Shown: positions 7,142-15,176, numbered from the stretch's first letter. The stretch: 23,680 bases of DNA from Rhodocyclaceae bacterium UBA5602 (GCA_002424865.1 DILC01000048.1:764-24443); one strand, 5' to 3'. The notes: generated from the sequence alone by a model not told the origin. Numbers and translations are program-made.

Positions 7142-8827
7142 TTAGGAGGCGGCGGGTTTTTCAGCGCAAGCAGTTAAGGCGCAAGCGAGCTGCGCGCGCA
7201 GCGTGGCGCGGTCTATTTTGCCATTGGCATTGCGCGGCAGGGCGGTCGTCTGGATGGTGAGGGTGGTCGGCGCCATGTAAGGCGGCAGGTGTTGGCGGCA
7301 GGCGGCAAGCAACTCGGCGCGTGCATCCCCGGTGGTTTCATTAAGGTTTGTATTGAGCGCAACGACGACATGAATCGCCTCGCCCAGGGTTTCATGCGGC
7401 AGGCCAAAGGCGGCGCATTCGGCAACCAGCGGCTGGGTGTACAGCACTTCTTCAATTTCCGTGGGGCTCACGCGGTAGCCGGAGGTTTTGATCATCTCAT
7501 CGCGCCGCCCGACAAAATATAAAAACCCTTCCGCGTCGCGGCGCACGGTGTCGCCTGAATAGACGGCGAGCTCATCAGGTGCGGGATGAAAGCGCGGTGG
7601 CAGGGGCTTGAAGCGCTCTTGGGTGGCTGCCGGATTATTCCAGTAGCCCAAAGTGACCAAGGGGCCGCGATGCACGAGCTCGCCCGGTTCATCGGCATCG
7701 CACAGCGTGCCATCGCTACGCAGCACCAGCACTTCGGCATGCGGAATGGCGCGGCCAATGGAATCCGGCCGCCGGCCAACTTCATCTGGCGGCAGGTAGG
7801 TTGAGCGAAAGGCTTCGGTCAGGCCGTACATCAAAAACGGTTTGGCATGCGGCATTTTTTGGCGCAAGCGGGCGAGCGTGCCACCCGGCATGCGCCCGCC
7901 GGTGGTGGCGAAATAACGCAGGGTGTCCGCGCAACCGGCGGGCCAGTCGCCGCGGGCGAGCTGGATGTACAAGGGCGGCACGGCGGTGAGCCCTGTGATG
8001 CGCTCGCTGTGCAAGGCGCGCAGCAGGTCGCGCGGCAAGAGGTAGTTGTGCAGCACGGCAGCGGCGCCGACGGAGAAGGCGGTGGTGAGCTGGCTGAAGC
8101 CTGCGTCGAACGATAGCGGCAGGGCGGCGAGCAAGCGGTCGTCCGCGCGGTTTTCGAGGTATTGCGCCACGCTGTGCGCGCCGAGGATGAAGTTGCGGTG
8201 GGAAATCACCACGCCCTTGGGGCGGCCGGTGCTGCCAGAGGTGTAGAAGATGGCGGCTGGGTGGGTGTTTGTGGCTTGCCCCAGCGGGGGTGTTGAAAAA
8301 GTCGGCTCTGCCGGGACGGCGCGGGGCGGCAACGCAGCGGCTTTTAACAGCGCTGGCCAGGAATGCAGCACCGGGTGGGGCGCGGGTAGCGGGCTTGCCG
8401 GCGGTGCATCCACCAGCACGATGTGGCGCAAGGCGGGGCAGCCGGACAGCACTGCTGCGAGCGAAGCCAGACGCGTAGCGGAGGTGATAAGCACCGTGGC
8501 GGCGCAATCCTGCAGGATATGGCTGACTTGTGCGGCGCGCAGGATCGGGTTCGTCGGCACGAAAAGCGCACCGGCGTGCGCCGCGCCAAAGCAGGCGACT
8601 ACGGTTTCCAGCCGTTTTTCAAGATACACCGCGACTCGCTCGCCGGGTATGACGCCCATCATTGCCAACGCTTGTGCAAATTGCCCGGTTTGCTGCCAGA
8701 GTTCGGCGTAGGTGGTTTGTTGTGCAGCCTGGCTTGCTGGATCAGCGTTTGAGTCGACGACCGCCAGTGCCTCTGGTGTGCGCTGCGCCGCGTGGCGGAT
8801 GAGGTCGGCCAGGCGCAGGTCGGTCAT
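7142..8827 (-). CDS. Acyl-CoA ligase (AMP-forming), exosortase A system-associated
   Basis: This 561-residue ANL-superfamily enzyme activates a carboxylic acid as acyl-AMP and transfers it to CoA or a carrier protein. Motifs in order are the P-loop YTSGSTGRPKG (195-205), LPLSFDAGFSQ, YGLTEA (334-339), the YSGDTVRRD aspartate motif, the hinge in GRRDEMIKTSGYRVSP (440-455), and the catalytic lysine K537 in NGKIDR. All are intact. The start ATG overlaps the stop of the FemAB-like gene (ATGA), which indicates translational coupling. A variable linker at about 168-180 contains copy 3 of the dispersed repeat. The ACP gene at 12655 is a plausible acceptor; that link is inference. Confidence 0.92.
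   Translation of the reverse strand: MTDLRLADLIRHAAQRTPEALAVVDSNADPASQAAQQTTYAELWQQTGQFAQALAMMGVIPGERVAVYLEKRLETVVACFGAAHAGALFVPTNPILRAAQVSHILQDCAATVLITSATRLASLAAVLSGCPALRHIVLVDAPPASPLPAPHPVLHSWPALLKAAALPPRAVPAEPTFSTPPLGQATNTHPAAIFYTSGSTGRPKGVVISHRNFILGAHSVAQYLENRADDRLLAALPLSFDAGFSQLTTAFSVGAAAVLHNYLLPRDLLRALHSERITGLTAVPPLYIQLARGDWPAGCADTLRYFATTGGRMPGGTLARLRQKMPHAKPFLMYGLTEAFRSTYLPPDEVGRRPDSIGRAIPHAEVLVLRSDGTLCDADEPGELVHRGPLVTLGYWNNPAATQERFKPLPPRFHPAPDELAVYSGDTVRRDAEGFLYFVGRRDEMIKTSGYRVSPTEIEEVLYTQPLVAECAAFGLPHETLGEAIHVVVALNTNLNETTGDARAELLAACRQHLPPYMAPTTLTIQTTALPRNANGKIDRATLRAQLACALTACAEKPAAS
8293..8320 (-). repeat. Dispersed repeat, copy 3 (inside the acyl-CoA ligase gene)
   Basis: The plus strand reads TTGAAAAAGTCGGCTCTG then CCGGGACGGC. 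It is diverged in the middle but keeps both flanks, and it resembles copy 7 most closely. It falls in a non-conserved linker of the ligase. Confidence 0.6.
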
Positions 8828-9921
8828 GTCGTTGCAGCTTTTAATGCACGCAGTTTTTTGCCCGCAAAGTGGCGTGCGGCGGCGAACAGTCCGCGCGGGG
8901 TGGCGAGGTCAAAGGCGATGAGGCCACGTCGCTCGCGGCGGTGGCTCATCCAGTCTTTTTTGTAGGCATCGTCCCCGCTCAAGTAGTCAATTTCATTCAC
9001 CTTGTCATTATCCAGCACATGCGCCATTAAAGCCGTAGTGAGCAAAGAGCCAGGCGAATAGCACGCCGCGTCCGGGTCATAGGCGAGTTTGAAAATACAC
9101 GCTTTGCCCTGATCCACGAGCCAAATCTGGCTGGCGATGGCGCTGCCGTCAAGCGTGAGCACGCCCAGCCGCAGCACGCCGCGCTCTGCCGCGTGTCCGC
9201 AGAGGCGGCGGATGAAATCAGGAAAGGCTTCGTCGGGCTTCCAGCTGCGCTGGTAAATGGTTTCAAACGCATCCATGGCTGCATCAAGCGCTGCGCCGGG
9301 CTGGGTGTGGATAAGGATGGCCGGGTTGCCCGCCAGATGCAGTTTTTTGCGCGCGCGTTGCACGGTGTTGCGCAAGGCCGACGGGCGCGCGGCAAAATAA
9401 TCGGCAAAGGAGATGGGGCGGGAAAGGTTGTGGCAGGGCAGATACCAATTGCTAAAGCAAAAATAATCATCGACGGCGTAGCCTGCGCGGCGGAGCGCTT
9501 GGCGCATGGCAGGATAAAAATTGTCTGCGGTATCCAGCGGTTGCAGTTGAATGGCGGCAGGGCGTTTTTTGCCCTGTTGACCTTGCCGTAACTCATGGGT
9601 AATGGCTTCTAGCGCCGCTGCATATAACGCGGGTTGGGCGTCAAACAGGACAGGCGCAAACAAGGGCGTGTAGAAGTTGGCCAGGCTCGCCAGGCCCTGT
9701 GCGGTTTCCATTAACGGCAGCGCCAGGATGGGGGAGCCGCCATGCTTGGCAAGCAGCCATTGCACGTTTTTGCCTTGGGGCAGGGCGTGTTGGGAGAGCA
9801 GGTCAAACCAGGCGAGGCTGTGGAAAAATGAATTGTATTTTTCGTGGCCGTCGGCATAGCCGCGCGGGCCTGGCAAGGCCGCCTGCAAGGCGGTGACATT
9901 GTCAAAGCGCTGAATGATCAT
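8824..9921 (-). CDS. FemAB-like protein, PEP-CTERM system-associated
   Basis: The 365-residue protein belongs to the FemAB/GNAT-like fold used by aminoacyl transferases. Recognisable parts are the N-terminal KYNSFFHSLAWFDLL region, a basic helix (LRNTVQRARKKLHLAG), the acceptor-like SWKPDEAFPDFIRRL segment, the SAIASQIWLVDQGKACIFKLAYD strand pair, and the characteristic EIDYLSGDDAYKKDWM near the end. It matches the FemAB-related group found in exosortase/PEP-CTERM loci, whose reaction is unknown. ATG 9921 is chosen because family similarity begins at MIIQRF. The frame continues open upstream to 10053, but that part is poor in family features and overlaps copy 4 of the repeat. It is the second gene of the ugd-to-decarboxylase operon and overlaps the ligase start by four bases. 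Confidence 0.88.
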   Translation of the reverse strand: MIIQRFDNVTALQAALPGPRGYADGHEKYNSFFHSLAWFDLLSQHALPQGKNVQWLLAKHGGSPILALPLMETAQGLASLANFYTPLFAPVLFDAQPALYAAALEAITHELRQGQQGKKRPAAIQLQPLDTADNFYPAMRQALRRAGYAVDDYFCFSNWYLPCHNLSRPISFADYFAARPSALRNTVQRARKKLHLAGNPAILIHTQPGAALDAAMDAFETIYQRSWKPDEAFPDFIRRLCGHAAERGVLRLGVLTLDGSAIASQIWLVDQGKACIFKLAYDPDAACYSPGSLLTTALMAHVLDNDKVNEIDYLSGDDAYKKDWMSHRRERRGLIAFDLATPRGLFAAARHFAGKKLRALKAATT

Positions 9922-9950
9922 TTCGGCAGCGCTTTGATCGTGATGGCAAT

Positions 9951-9970
9951 GTCGGCGCTGGCGGGACGGC
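9951..9970 (-). repeat. Dispersed repeat, copy 4 (between ugd and the FemAB-like gene)
   Basis: The plus strand reads GTCGGCGCTG then GCGGGACGGC, matching the repeat consensus without its A tract. It lies in the 144-base spacer between two genes of the minus-strand operon. Confidence 0.6.
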
Positions 9971-10065
9971 ACGAAGGCGGCACTGGAGGAGATGCCCTTG
10001 GGATGCAGCGTGCTTGTTTTTGAAATCTCACGCCGCCATCCGTCTTGATGCAATAAAACGGCTGA

Positions 10066-11388
10066 TCAACGCCGTCCGATAGCGAAGTAATCCAGCCCCG
10101 CCGCGCGCACTTGTGCCGGGTCGTAGAGGTTGCGGCCATCGAAAATCATCGGCGTCTTGAGCTTGGTTTTGATCGCGGCAAAGTCTGGCGCGCGGAATTC
10201 TTTCCATTCCGTCACTATCGCCAGCACATCGGCGCCGGTGAGCGCATCCATGGGGTTCTGGGCATATTCAAGACGCGGCTCGGCGCCGTAAATGCGCCGG
10301 GTTTCATGCATGGCCACAGGGTCATACGCGCGCACGTTGGCACCGCGTTTGAAGAGTTCTTCAATCAGCACGCGGCTGGGCGCTTCGCGCATGTCGTCCG
10401 TATTCGGCTTGAAGGCCAACCCCCACAAGGCAATTTTTTTGCCGGCGAGATCCTCGCCAAAATGTTGCACCATCTTGTTGACCAAGACCTGCTTTTGCGC
10501 GTCGTTTGCGTCTTCCACGGCTTGCAGCACTTTGAGCTCCTGTCCGGCGGCGCTCGCGGTGCGCACCAAGGCTTGCACGTCCTTGGGGAAACACGAGCCG
10601 CCATAACCGCAGCCTGGGTAAAGGAAGTGATAGCCAATGCGCGGGTCGGAGCCGATGCCTTGGCGCACCAGCTCAATATCCGCACCCAGTTTTTCAGCCA
10701 GATTCGCCAGCTCATTCATGAAGCTGATGCGCGTGGCCAGCATGGCGTTGGCCGCATATTTGGTCAGTTCGGCCGAGCGCACGTCCATCACGATCAGGCG
10801 TTCGTGGTTGCGCTGGAACGGGGCGTAGAGCTGCCGCATGAGCGTAGCGGCTTGATCGTCCGAGACGCCAACGACAATGCGGTCCGGCTTCATGAAGTCG
10901 TCAATCGCCGCGCCTTCCTTTAAGAATTCCGGGTTGGAGACGACGCTGAAATCCATGTTGACGCCGCGCGCAGCCAGTGTGGCGGCAATCGCTTCGCGCA
11001 CTTTGTCGGCCGTGCCCACCGGCACGGTGGATTTATCGACCACGACTTTATAACCCGTCATGTGGCGGCCGATATTGGCCGCGGCAGCCAGCACATATTT
11101 CAAATCGGCCGAGCCGTCCTCATCCGGTGGCGTGCCCACGGCGATGAATTGAATGTTGCCATGCGCGACCGCTTCTGGAATGTCGGTGGTAAAGCGTAGG
11201 CGGCCAGAGGCTTTATTGCGCTGAACCATGGCTTCCAGGCCTGGTTCGTAAATCGGAATGCCGCCTTCGTTAAGAATGCGGATTTTATTGGCGTCAACAT
11301 CCAGGCACAGCACATCGTTGCCGACTTCGGCGAGGCAAGCGCCGGAAACCAGGCCAACGTAGCCTGAGCCAATGACGGTGATTTTCAT
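10066..11388 (-). CDS. ugd: UDP-glucose 6-dehydrogenase
   Basis: The enzyme oxidises UDP-glucose to UDP-glucuronate with two NAD+. The 440-residue product opens with the NAD-binding motif MKITVIGSGYVGLVSGACLA. It carries YEPGLE, VGTPPDEDG, VDKSTVPVGT, SNPEFLKEG and MKPDRIVVG, and the catalytic cysteine C266 in YPGCGYGGSCFPKD. The C-terminal domain has LWGLAFKPNTDDMREAPS and IFDGRNLYDP. All are intact and the length is normal. It is the first gene of the minus-strand block. The 144-base spacer before the FemAB-like gene is unusually long for such a block and contains copy 4 of the repeat. UDP-glucuronate for acidic polysaccharide is the likely product used here. Confidence 0.96.
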   Translation of the reverse strand: MKITVIGSGYVGLVSGACLAEVGNDVLCLDVDANKIRILNEGGIPIYEPGLEAMVQRNKASGRLRFTTDIPEAVAHGNIQFIAVGTPPDEDGSADLKYVLAAAANIGRHMTGYKVVVDKSTVPVGTADKVREAIAATLAARGVNMDFSVVSNPEFLKEGAAIDDFMKPDRIVVGVSDDQAATLMRQLYAPFQRNHERLIVMDVRSAELTKYAANAMLATRISFMNELANLAEKLGADIELVRQGIGSDPRIGYHFLYPGCGYGGSCFPKDVQALVRTASAAGQELKVLQAVEDANDAQKQVLVNKMVQHFGEDLAGKKIALWGLAFKPNTDDMREAPSRVLIEELFKRGANVRAYDPVAMHETRRIYGAEPRLEYAQNPMDALTGADVLAIVTEWKEFRAPDFAAIKTKLKTPMIFDGRNLYDPAQVRAAGLDYFAIGRR

Positions 11389-11725
11389 GGGATGGTTTTA
11401 GGTAAAAGAAGGTGGAGAATAATGTAAAAACGTTGAATGGCAAGTCCTGGCTTGCACGCCTGCGCAAGCAGGTCCTGCCAATGTCTGGCTAATGATAGCG
11501 GAATTAGTGGCAGATTTTGCGCAGAAAAAATTCCGGCGTTCATGGCGGCAATTATCCTGGAAGCTGCCCTTGGATGCGTAGCGGAATCATCCGGCAGGTG
11601 AGGGGCGCAAAAGAGGAAAAGTTGAGTGTTCATCAGCGATCCACCCAAATTGGCAGCGGTCAGCTGAGGTTTCCAGGATAATCCATTCCTTGGGCTATGT
11701 TGCCCTGCAACAGCGAGAAGCGGCT
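11389..11725. other. Divergent intergenic region between ugd and the YdcF-like gene
   Basis: The region holds an imperfect hairpin (11439-11479), a perfect 12-bp inverted repeat with arms at 11551-11562 and 11671-11682, and one copy of the CGTAGCGGA short repeat (11575-11586). A minus-strand frame of 87 codons ends on the ugd start (ATGA), but I see no family or ribosome binding site to support it. Promoters must lie here but could not be placed securely. Confidence 0.5.
11439..11479. repeat. Imperfect inverted repeat upstream of ugd
   Basis: GGCAAGTCCTGGCTTGC (11439-11455) pairs with GCAAGCAGGTCCTGCC (11464-11479), with two mismatches and one bulge. The structure would form in the ugd leader about 50 bases before its start. 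Confidence 0.5.
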
Positions 11726-12616
11726 ATGTGGCTTGATGTGTTCTTCGTGATGAAAAAGATTCTGTCGGTGATCTTGTTGCCGCCCCTCTTGCCTTTGTTG
11801 GTGATTATTGCGGGTTTGCTGTTTGCCCACTGGCGTCCTCGGGCGGGCAAAGTGGTCACCTGGACGGGGGTGTTGTTGAGCCTGGGTTTGATGCTGCCCG
11901 CAGGCGTGGATTTGTTTTCCGCACCTTTGGAAGCGATACCCGTTGTGCAGCCCAAGGCATTGCAACAGGCGCAGGCGATTGTGATTCTGGGGGGCGGACA
12001 GCGCTTGAATGCGAAAGAATATGGTGGCGCTGCGCCCAATCGGCTGACCCTGGAGCGCTTGCGGTACGGGGCGCGCCTGGCTCGACAAAGTGGCTTGCCG
12101 GTGTTGGTGACGGGCGGGGCGCCCAAAGGCATGGTTGGGGAAGCGGTGGTGATGGCCAAAAGTTTGCGCGAGGATTTTGGCGTGGCACCGCGATGGATAG
12201 AAGCGCGTTCCCTGGACACCCAGGGCAATGCCTATTATTCAGCGCAGATGTTGCGGCCAAAAGAAGCTCGCGGCATACGGCGTATCGTGCTGGTCACCCA
12301 CGCGGCGCACATGCGGCGGTCTGTGCACGAATTCACCGCGCAGGGCTTTGAGGCCACGCCTGCGCCGACGGCTTTTTATGCCCAGGGGCAAGGGGATACT
12401 GTTCTGGGTGATTTTTTCCCCGGCGCAAATGCCGCTTATGCCGGGTGGTACGCGCTGCATGAATGGCTGGGCATCCTGTCGCAAAATTTGCGCGATTCGG
12501 TTTTCAAGCCTTTTAAATTTTTCAACCCAGCGCAAGATGACGATGCAAGTGCTGGCGGGAAAGCCAGTGCGGTTGAAAAATTTGACCTGCGTATAATCAA
12601 AACGAATGGCCTTTGA
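11726..12616 (+). CDS. YdcF/ElyC-family membrane protein (DUF218 domain)
   Basis: The 296-residue product has two N-terminal membrane segments: ILSVILLPPLLPLLVIIAGL (about 10-29) and VVTWTGVLLSLGLMLPAG. The DUF218 domain follows: AIVILGGGQ, then PNRLTLERLRYGARLA, LPVLVTGGAP, EARSLDTQGNAYYSA and RRIVLVTHAAHMRRS, with a final LHEWLG segment. ElyC/SanA/YdcF proteins are linked to cell-envelope biogenesis and undecaprenyl-phosphate-dependent processes, but no catalytic activity is firmly established. ATG 11726 is preferred for the GAGAAG ribosome binding site just upstream; ATG 11750 would shorten the N-terminus. The gene is followed after 38 bases by the ACP gene, which suggests a shared transcript. 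The last 40 residues are unrelated to the domain and rich in Asp, Ser and Lys. Confidence 0.85.
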   Translation: MWLDVFFVMKKILSVILLPPLLPLLVIIAGLLFAHWRPRAGKVVTWTGVLLSLGLMLPAGVDLFSAPLEAIPVVQPKALQQAQAIVILGGGQRLNAKEYGGAAPNRLTLERLRYGARLARQSGLPVLVTGGAPKGMVGEAVVMAKSLREDFGVAPRWIEARSLDTQGNAYYSAQMLRPKEARGIRRIVLVTHAAHMRRSVHEFTAQGFEATPAPTAFYAQGQGDTVLGDFFPGANAAYAGWYALHEWLGILSQNLRDSVFKPFKFFNPAQDDDASAGGKASAVEKFDLRIIKTNGL

Positions 12617-12654
12617 CGCCGCTTCTTTTTTCATCTTCCCTGTCAGGAATTGAT

Positions 12655-12918
12655 GTGACTATCGAAAAAGACTTACTGGTTTTGCTGGATACAAGCCTGG
12701 GCTTGGCCGGCAAGGGCTTGGATTTTGTGCCTGAAACGCGCTTATTGGGTGCTTTGCCGACGTTTGATTCGATGGCGATTATCAACCTCATTACCGGGCT
12801 GGAAGCGCATTTTGGCATTCGCGTGGCGGATGATGAAATCGAAGGCAGCTTGTTTGCCACGGTAGGTTCGTTGCTTGATTTTGTGCGGATGAAGCTGGAC
12901 GCTTTGGCGCGTTTGTAA
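12655..12918 (+). CDS. Acyl carrier protein, exosortase-locus type
   Basis: The 87-residue acidic product has the ACP helix pattern. The phosphopantetheine attachment serine is Ser39 within LPTFDSMAIINLI (the usual D-S-L/M). It is followed by LEAHFGIRVADDEIE, matching helix 3 and the recognition helix. GTG 12655 is chosen because an AGGA ribosome binding site lies at 12645-12648; an upstream in-frame start at 12613 would have no such site. The gene lies between the YdcF-like gene and the fused hydrolase gene, and opposite the acyl-CoA ligase. ACPs in exosortase A loci presumably carry an acyl intermediate of the same unknown pathway; that role is inferred. Confidence 0.88.
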   Translation: MTIEKDLLVLLDTSLGLAGKGLDFVPETRLLGALPTFDSMAIINLITGLEAHFGIRVADDEIEGSLFATVGSLLDFVRMKLDALARL

Positions 12919-13061
12919 GCTTCGCTTTCAAGACGATGGCGCTGACCACAGTATTGGCCTTAACGCGTTTTTTTTGTCGCTATCCAGCCTGCGTGGGTGA
13001 TGGCGGGCCGTGGCGGATGCTGGCAACCAGCGCGCAACGATGATGCGATGATGATTGTCCC

Positions 13062-15101
13062 ATGAGCGCGATCCCCTTTTTTCTCTCCGTTGGTGTGGCT
13101 GGCGATGGCGCTGCGCGCTTTGGCTTGTATCACCCGCCCGCCCCGCACCTCAAGCTGCGCGGCTGCGTGGTTTATATCCACCCGTTTGCCGAGGAGATGA
13201 ATTTTTCTCGCCGCATGGCGTCTTTGCAGGCGCGTGGCATGGCAGCCGAAGGGTTTGCTGTATTGCAAATGGATTTGTTTGGTTGTGGCGATAGCGCGGG
13301 TGACTTTAGCGAAGCCAGTTGGGCAACTTGGGTGGCTGATGTGGTGGCCGCTGCCCGTTGGCTGGGCGCGCGCCATGGTTTGGCCGCTAATGGACCAAAT
13401 CAAGGGGGTGGCGAGGGTGGTGAAGGTCACGAAGGTGCTGCCACGGCTGTGCCGCTCATTTTTTGGGGCTTGCGCGCAGGCTGCTTGTTGGCAGTGGAAG
13501 CGGCGCGGGCTATCTACCGGCCGGTGAGTTTTTTGTTCTGGCAGCCGGTGTTCTCGGGCGAACAATACTGGCGGCAGTTCCAACGTCTTGGCCTGGCAAC
13601 GCGCGTGATGGCTGGGGTGAATCCATCCGGGGCCTCTGCGGTGCCAAATGATCCATCATTGGACCTGCAGCGTGACGTTCCGCCAGCGCAGGCGGGGGCG
13701 GGCGCAGCCGGGCTGGATCAGCGAGCTGCTTTTTTGCTCGAAAAACAGGCGCATGAACACGCGCATGCCAGTGAGGCTGGGCATTTGCTTGAGTTGTCTG
13801 GCTATCGCATATCGCCCGTCTTATCAATGGGCTTGTGCGCTGCGCATTTGACCTTGCCCGTGAATACGCAGCATGTGGCGTGCGTTGAGCTGGACCAGTG
13901 GGCAGGTGAAGGGCAACCCCCGGCTTTTTCGCCCGCCTTGGCTACGGCGCTGAGCAGCTGGCGTGCGCAAAATCTGCAGGTCAGCGCCGCGGGGGTGGCC
14001 GGCGCGCCGTTCTGGCAAATCGCCGAGGCGGCGGATTGTCCGGCTTTATGCGCGGCATCCATGCAGCTAGTGCAAAAAATGCAGGGCGATTTATCTTCCG
14101 CGTTGTCACCCGGGCTGTCCTCCGCATCATCGTCGAGCGCGCCATCCGGCGCAATGGCAGCATCCGTCCATGCGTCGGCAAGCCTTGATTTGCCTGCGAC
14201 AGTGAGCTTTAGCGCAGGCGCCAGGACTGAAACGGCCTTGACGTTCCCAGGCGCTATTGAGCATGAGGGGCCGATGGTCGGTGTGTTGACCCAGCCGGTG
14301 ACTCAGCCGTTACCCCAGCCTTTGGCCCGGCGGACGACCGGCGTGCTGATACTGGTCGGCGGTCGGCAATACCGCGCGGGCAGCCATCGGCAGTTCGTAT
14401 TGTTATCCCGCCGTCTTGCCAGCGCCGACTTTTCGTCGTTGCGCTTTGACTTTCACGGCATGGGCGACAGCAGCGGCGAGCCGCAAAGCTTTACTGCGCT
14501 GGATGCGGACATCTCCGCTGCGCTGGCAGCATTTAAAGCGCAATGCCCGCACCTTCAGCATGTGGTCATTTGGGGCTTGTGCGATGCCGCTACCGCTGCG
14601 TTGCTGTATTGGCAGCGTACCCAGGGTGCATCAAAACAAGGCCTGTCAATCACCGGCTTGTGCTTGGTTAATCCCTGGCTGCGCACCGATGCGAGCCTGG
14701 CGCGGGCGCGCGTCAAGCATTATTACGTTGAGCGTTTGTTTGCGGGCGATTTCTGGCGCAAGCTGTTCAGCGGCGGCGTGGATCTTTTTCCTGCGGTCAA
14801 AGAATATGTGACCCAATGGCATGCCTCTCGCCGTGTTGCCAGCGCCGACTTTATCCGCGATAGCCTCGATGGCTTGCGCCGCTTCCCCGGTCAGTTGCTG
14901 GTGGTGCTGAGTGGGCGCGATCTGGTGGCAAAAGAGTTTATGGCCATGTTGGCGGCCGAGGGGGATGCCAAATTGCTGGATGGCGCAACCCGTTACGTGC
15001 AAACGATCGCCAACGCCGATCATACTTTTTCGCAATCGAGTGCCTGCGATCAGCTGGAAGTGGCTGTGCTGGCATGGTTAAGCACGTTCGAATCCAGCTG
15101 A
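13062..15101 (+). CDS. Fused exosortase A system-associated hydrolase 2 and hydrolase 1 (alpha/beta hydrolases)
   Basis: One 679-codon frame holds two alpha/beta-hydrolase domains that are usually separate genes. Residues 1-330 match hydrolase 2: IHPFAEEMNFSRRM (39-52), GCGDSAGDF (74-82) and WGLRAG (125-130). In this half the nucleophile position is not a Ser or Cys. A Ser/Ala-rich linker spans about 330-410. Residues 416-679 match hydrolase 1: VGGRQYRAGSHRQF, RFDFHGMGDS (451-460), nucleophile elbow WGLCDAA with C507, LVNPWLRT, YYVERL and FWRKLFSG, then SGRD ending at D620 and the histidine H654 in NADHTFS. Substrates are unknown; by context they act on ACP- or CoA-bound acyl groups or envelope lipids. 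The start has a weak ribosome binding site. Copies 5 and 6 of the dispersed repeat lie inside the second domain. Confidence 0.88.
   Translation: MSAIPFFLSVGVAGDGAARFGLYHPPAPHLKLRGCVVYIHPFAEEMNFSRRMASLQARGMAAEGFAVLQMDLFGCGDSAGDFSEASWATWVADVVAAARWLGARHGLAANGPNQGGGEGGEGHEGAATAVPLIFWGLRAGCLLAVEAARAIYRPVSFLFWQPVFSGEQYWRQFQRLGLATRVMAGVNPSGASAVPNDPSLDLQRDVPPAQAGAGAAGLDQRAAFLLEKQAHEHAHASEAGHLLELSGYRISPVLSMGLCAAHLTLPVNTQHVACVELDQWAGEGQPPAFSPALATALSSWRAQNLQVSAAGVAGAPFWQIAEAADCPALCAASMQLVQKMQGDLSSALSPGLSSASSSSAPSGAMAASVHASASLDLPATVSFSAGARTETALTFPGAIEHEGPMVGVLTQPVTQPLPQPLARRTTGVLILVGGRQYRAGSHRQFVLLSRRLASADFSSLRFDFHGMGDSSGEPQSFTALDADISAALAAFKAQCPHLQHVVIWGLCDAATAALLYWQRTQGASKQGLSITGLCLVNPWLRTDASLARARVKHYYVERLFAGDFWRKLFSGGVDLFPAVKEYVTQWHASRRVASADFIRDSLDGLRRFPGQLLVVLSGRDLVAKEFMAMLAAEGDAKLLDGATRYVQTIANADHTFSQSSACDQLEVAVLAWLSTFESS
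14410..14434 (+). repeat. Dispersed repeat, copy 5 (inside the hydrolase-1 domain)
   Basis: GCCGTCTTGCCAGC followed by GCCGACTTTT encodes RRLASADFS. The flanking motif is conserved in the family as RRLA followed by a Gly-containing turn, so the repeat replaces usually conserved residues. It is nearly identical to copy 1. Confidence 0.7.
14830..14853 (+). repeat. Dispersed repeat, copy 6 (inside the hydrolase-1 domain)
   Basis: GCCGTGTTGCCAGC followed by GCCGACTTT encodes RRVASADF. It is in the same reading frame as copy 5, 420 bases downstream. The rest of the surrounding sequence is unrelated, so this is not a simple gene-internal duplication. Confidence 0.7.
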
Positions 15102-15149
15102 TGCTGGACGAGGCCGCGTCAAGGCTTTGCGTTGTTCGAGGTCATGGCG

Positions 15150-15176
15150 CATTGGCCGATGCTGGCTCAGCCAATG
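15150..15176 (+). terminator. Possible hairpin downstream of the hydrolase gene
   Basis: CATTGGC (15150-15156) pairs with GCCAATG (15170-15176), and a second small hairpin GCGT-CAA-ACGC follows at 15177-15187, with GGTTTTG after it. This is weak as a terminator, but it is the only candidate between the hydrolase gene and the PEP-CTERM promoter. Confidence 0.3.

Noticed and set aside
7782..8507. 241-codon frame in another frame of the acyl-CoA ligase gene
   Set aside because: It is very rich in Arg, Ala and Pro, as expected for a shifted frame of a GC-rich gene. The ligase frame carries all motifs.
10111..10923. A 270-codon open frame opposite ugd
   Set aside because: ugd has every catalytic motif intact. 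The opposite frame is rich in His and Ala, with no recognisable domain.
11385..11648. 87-codon frame ending on the ugd start (ATGA)
   Set aside because: The overlap is suggestive, but there is no ribosome binding site or domain, and the composition is that of noncoding leader sequence.
12960..13583. 207-codon minus-strand frame over the start of the fused hydrolase gene
   Set aside because: It is opposite conserved hydrolase motifs and has no family features.
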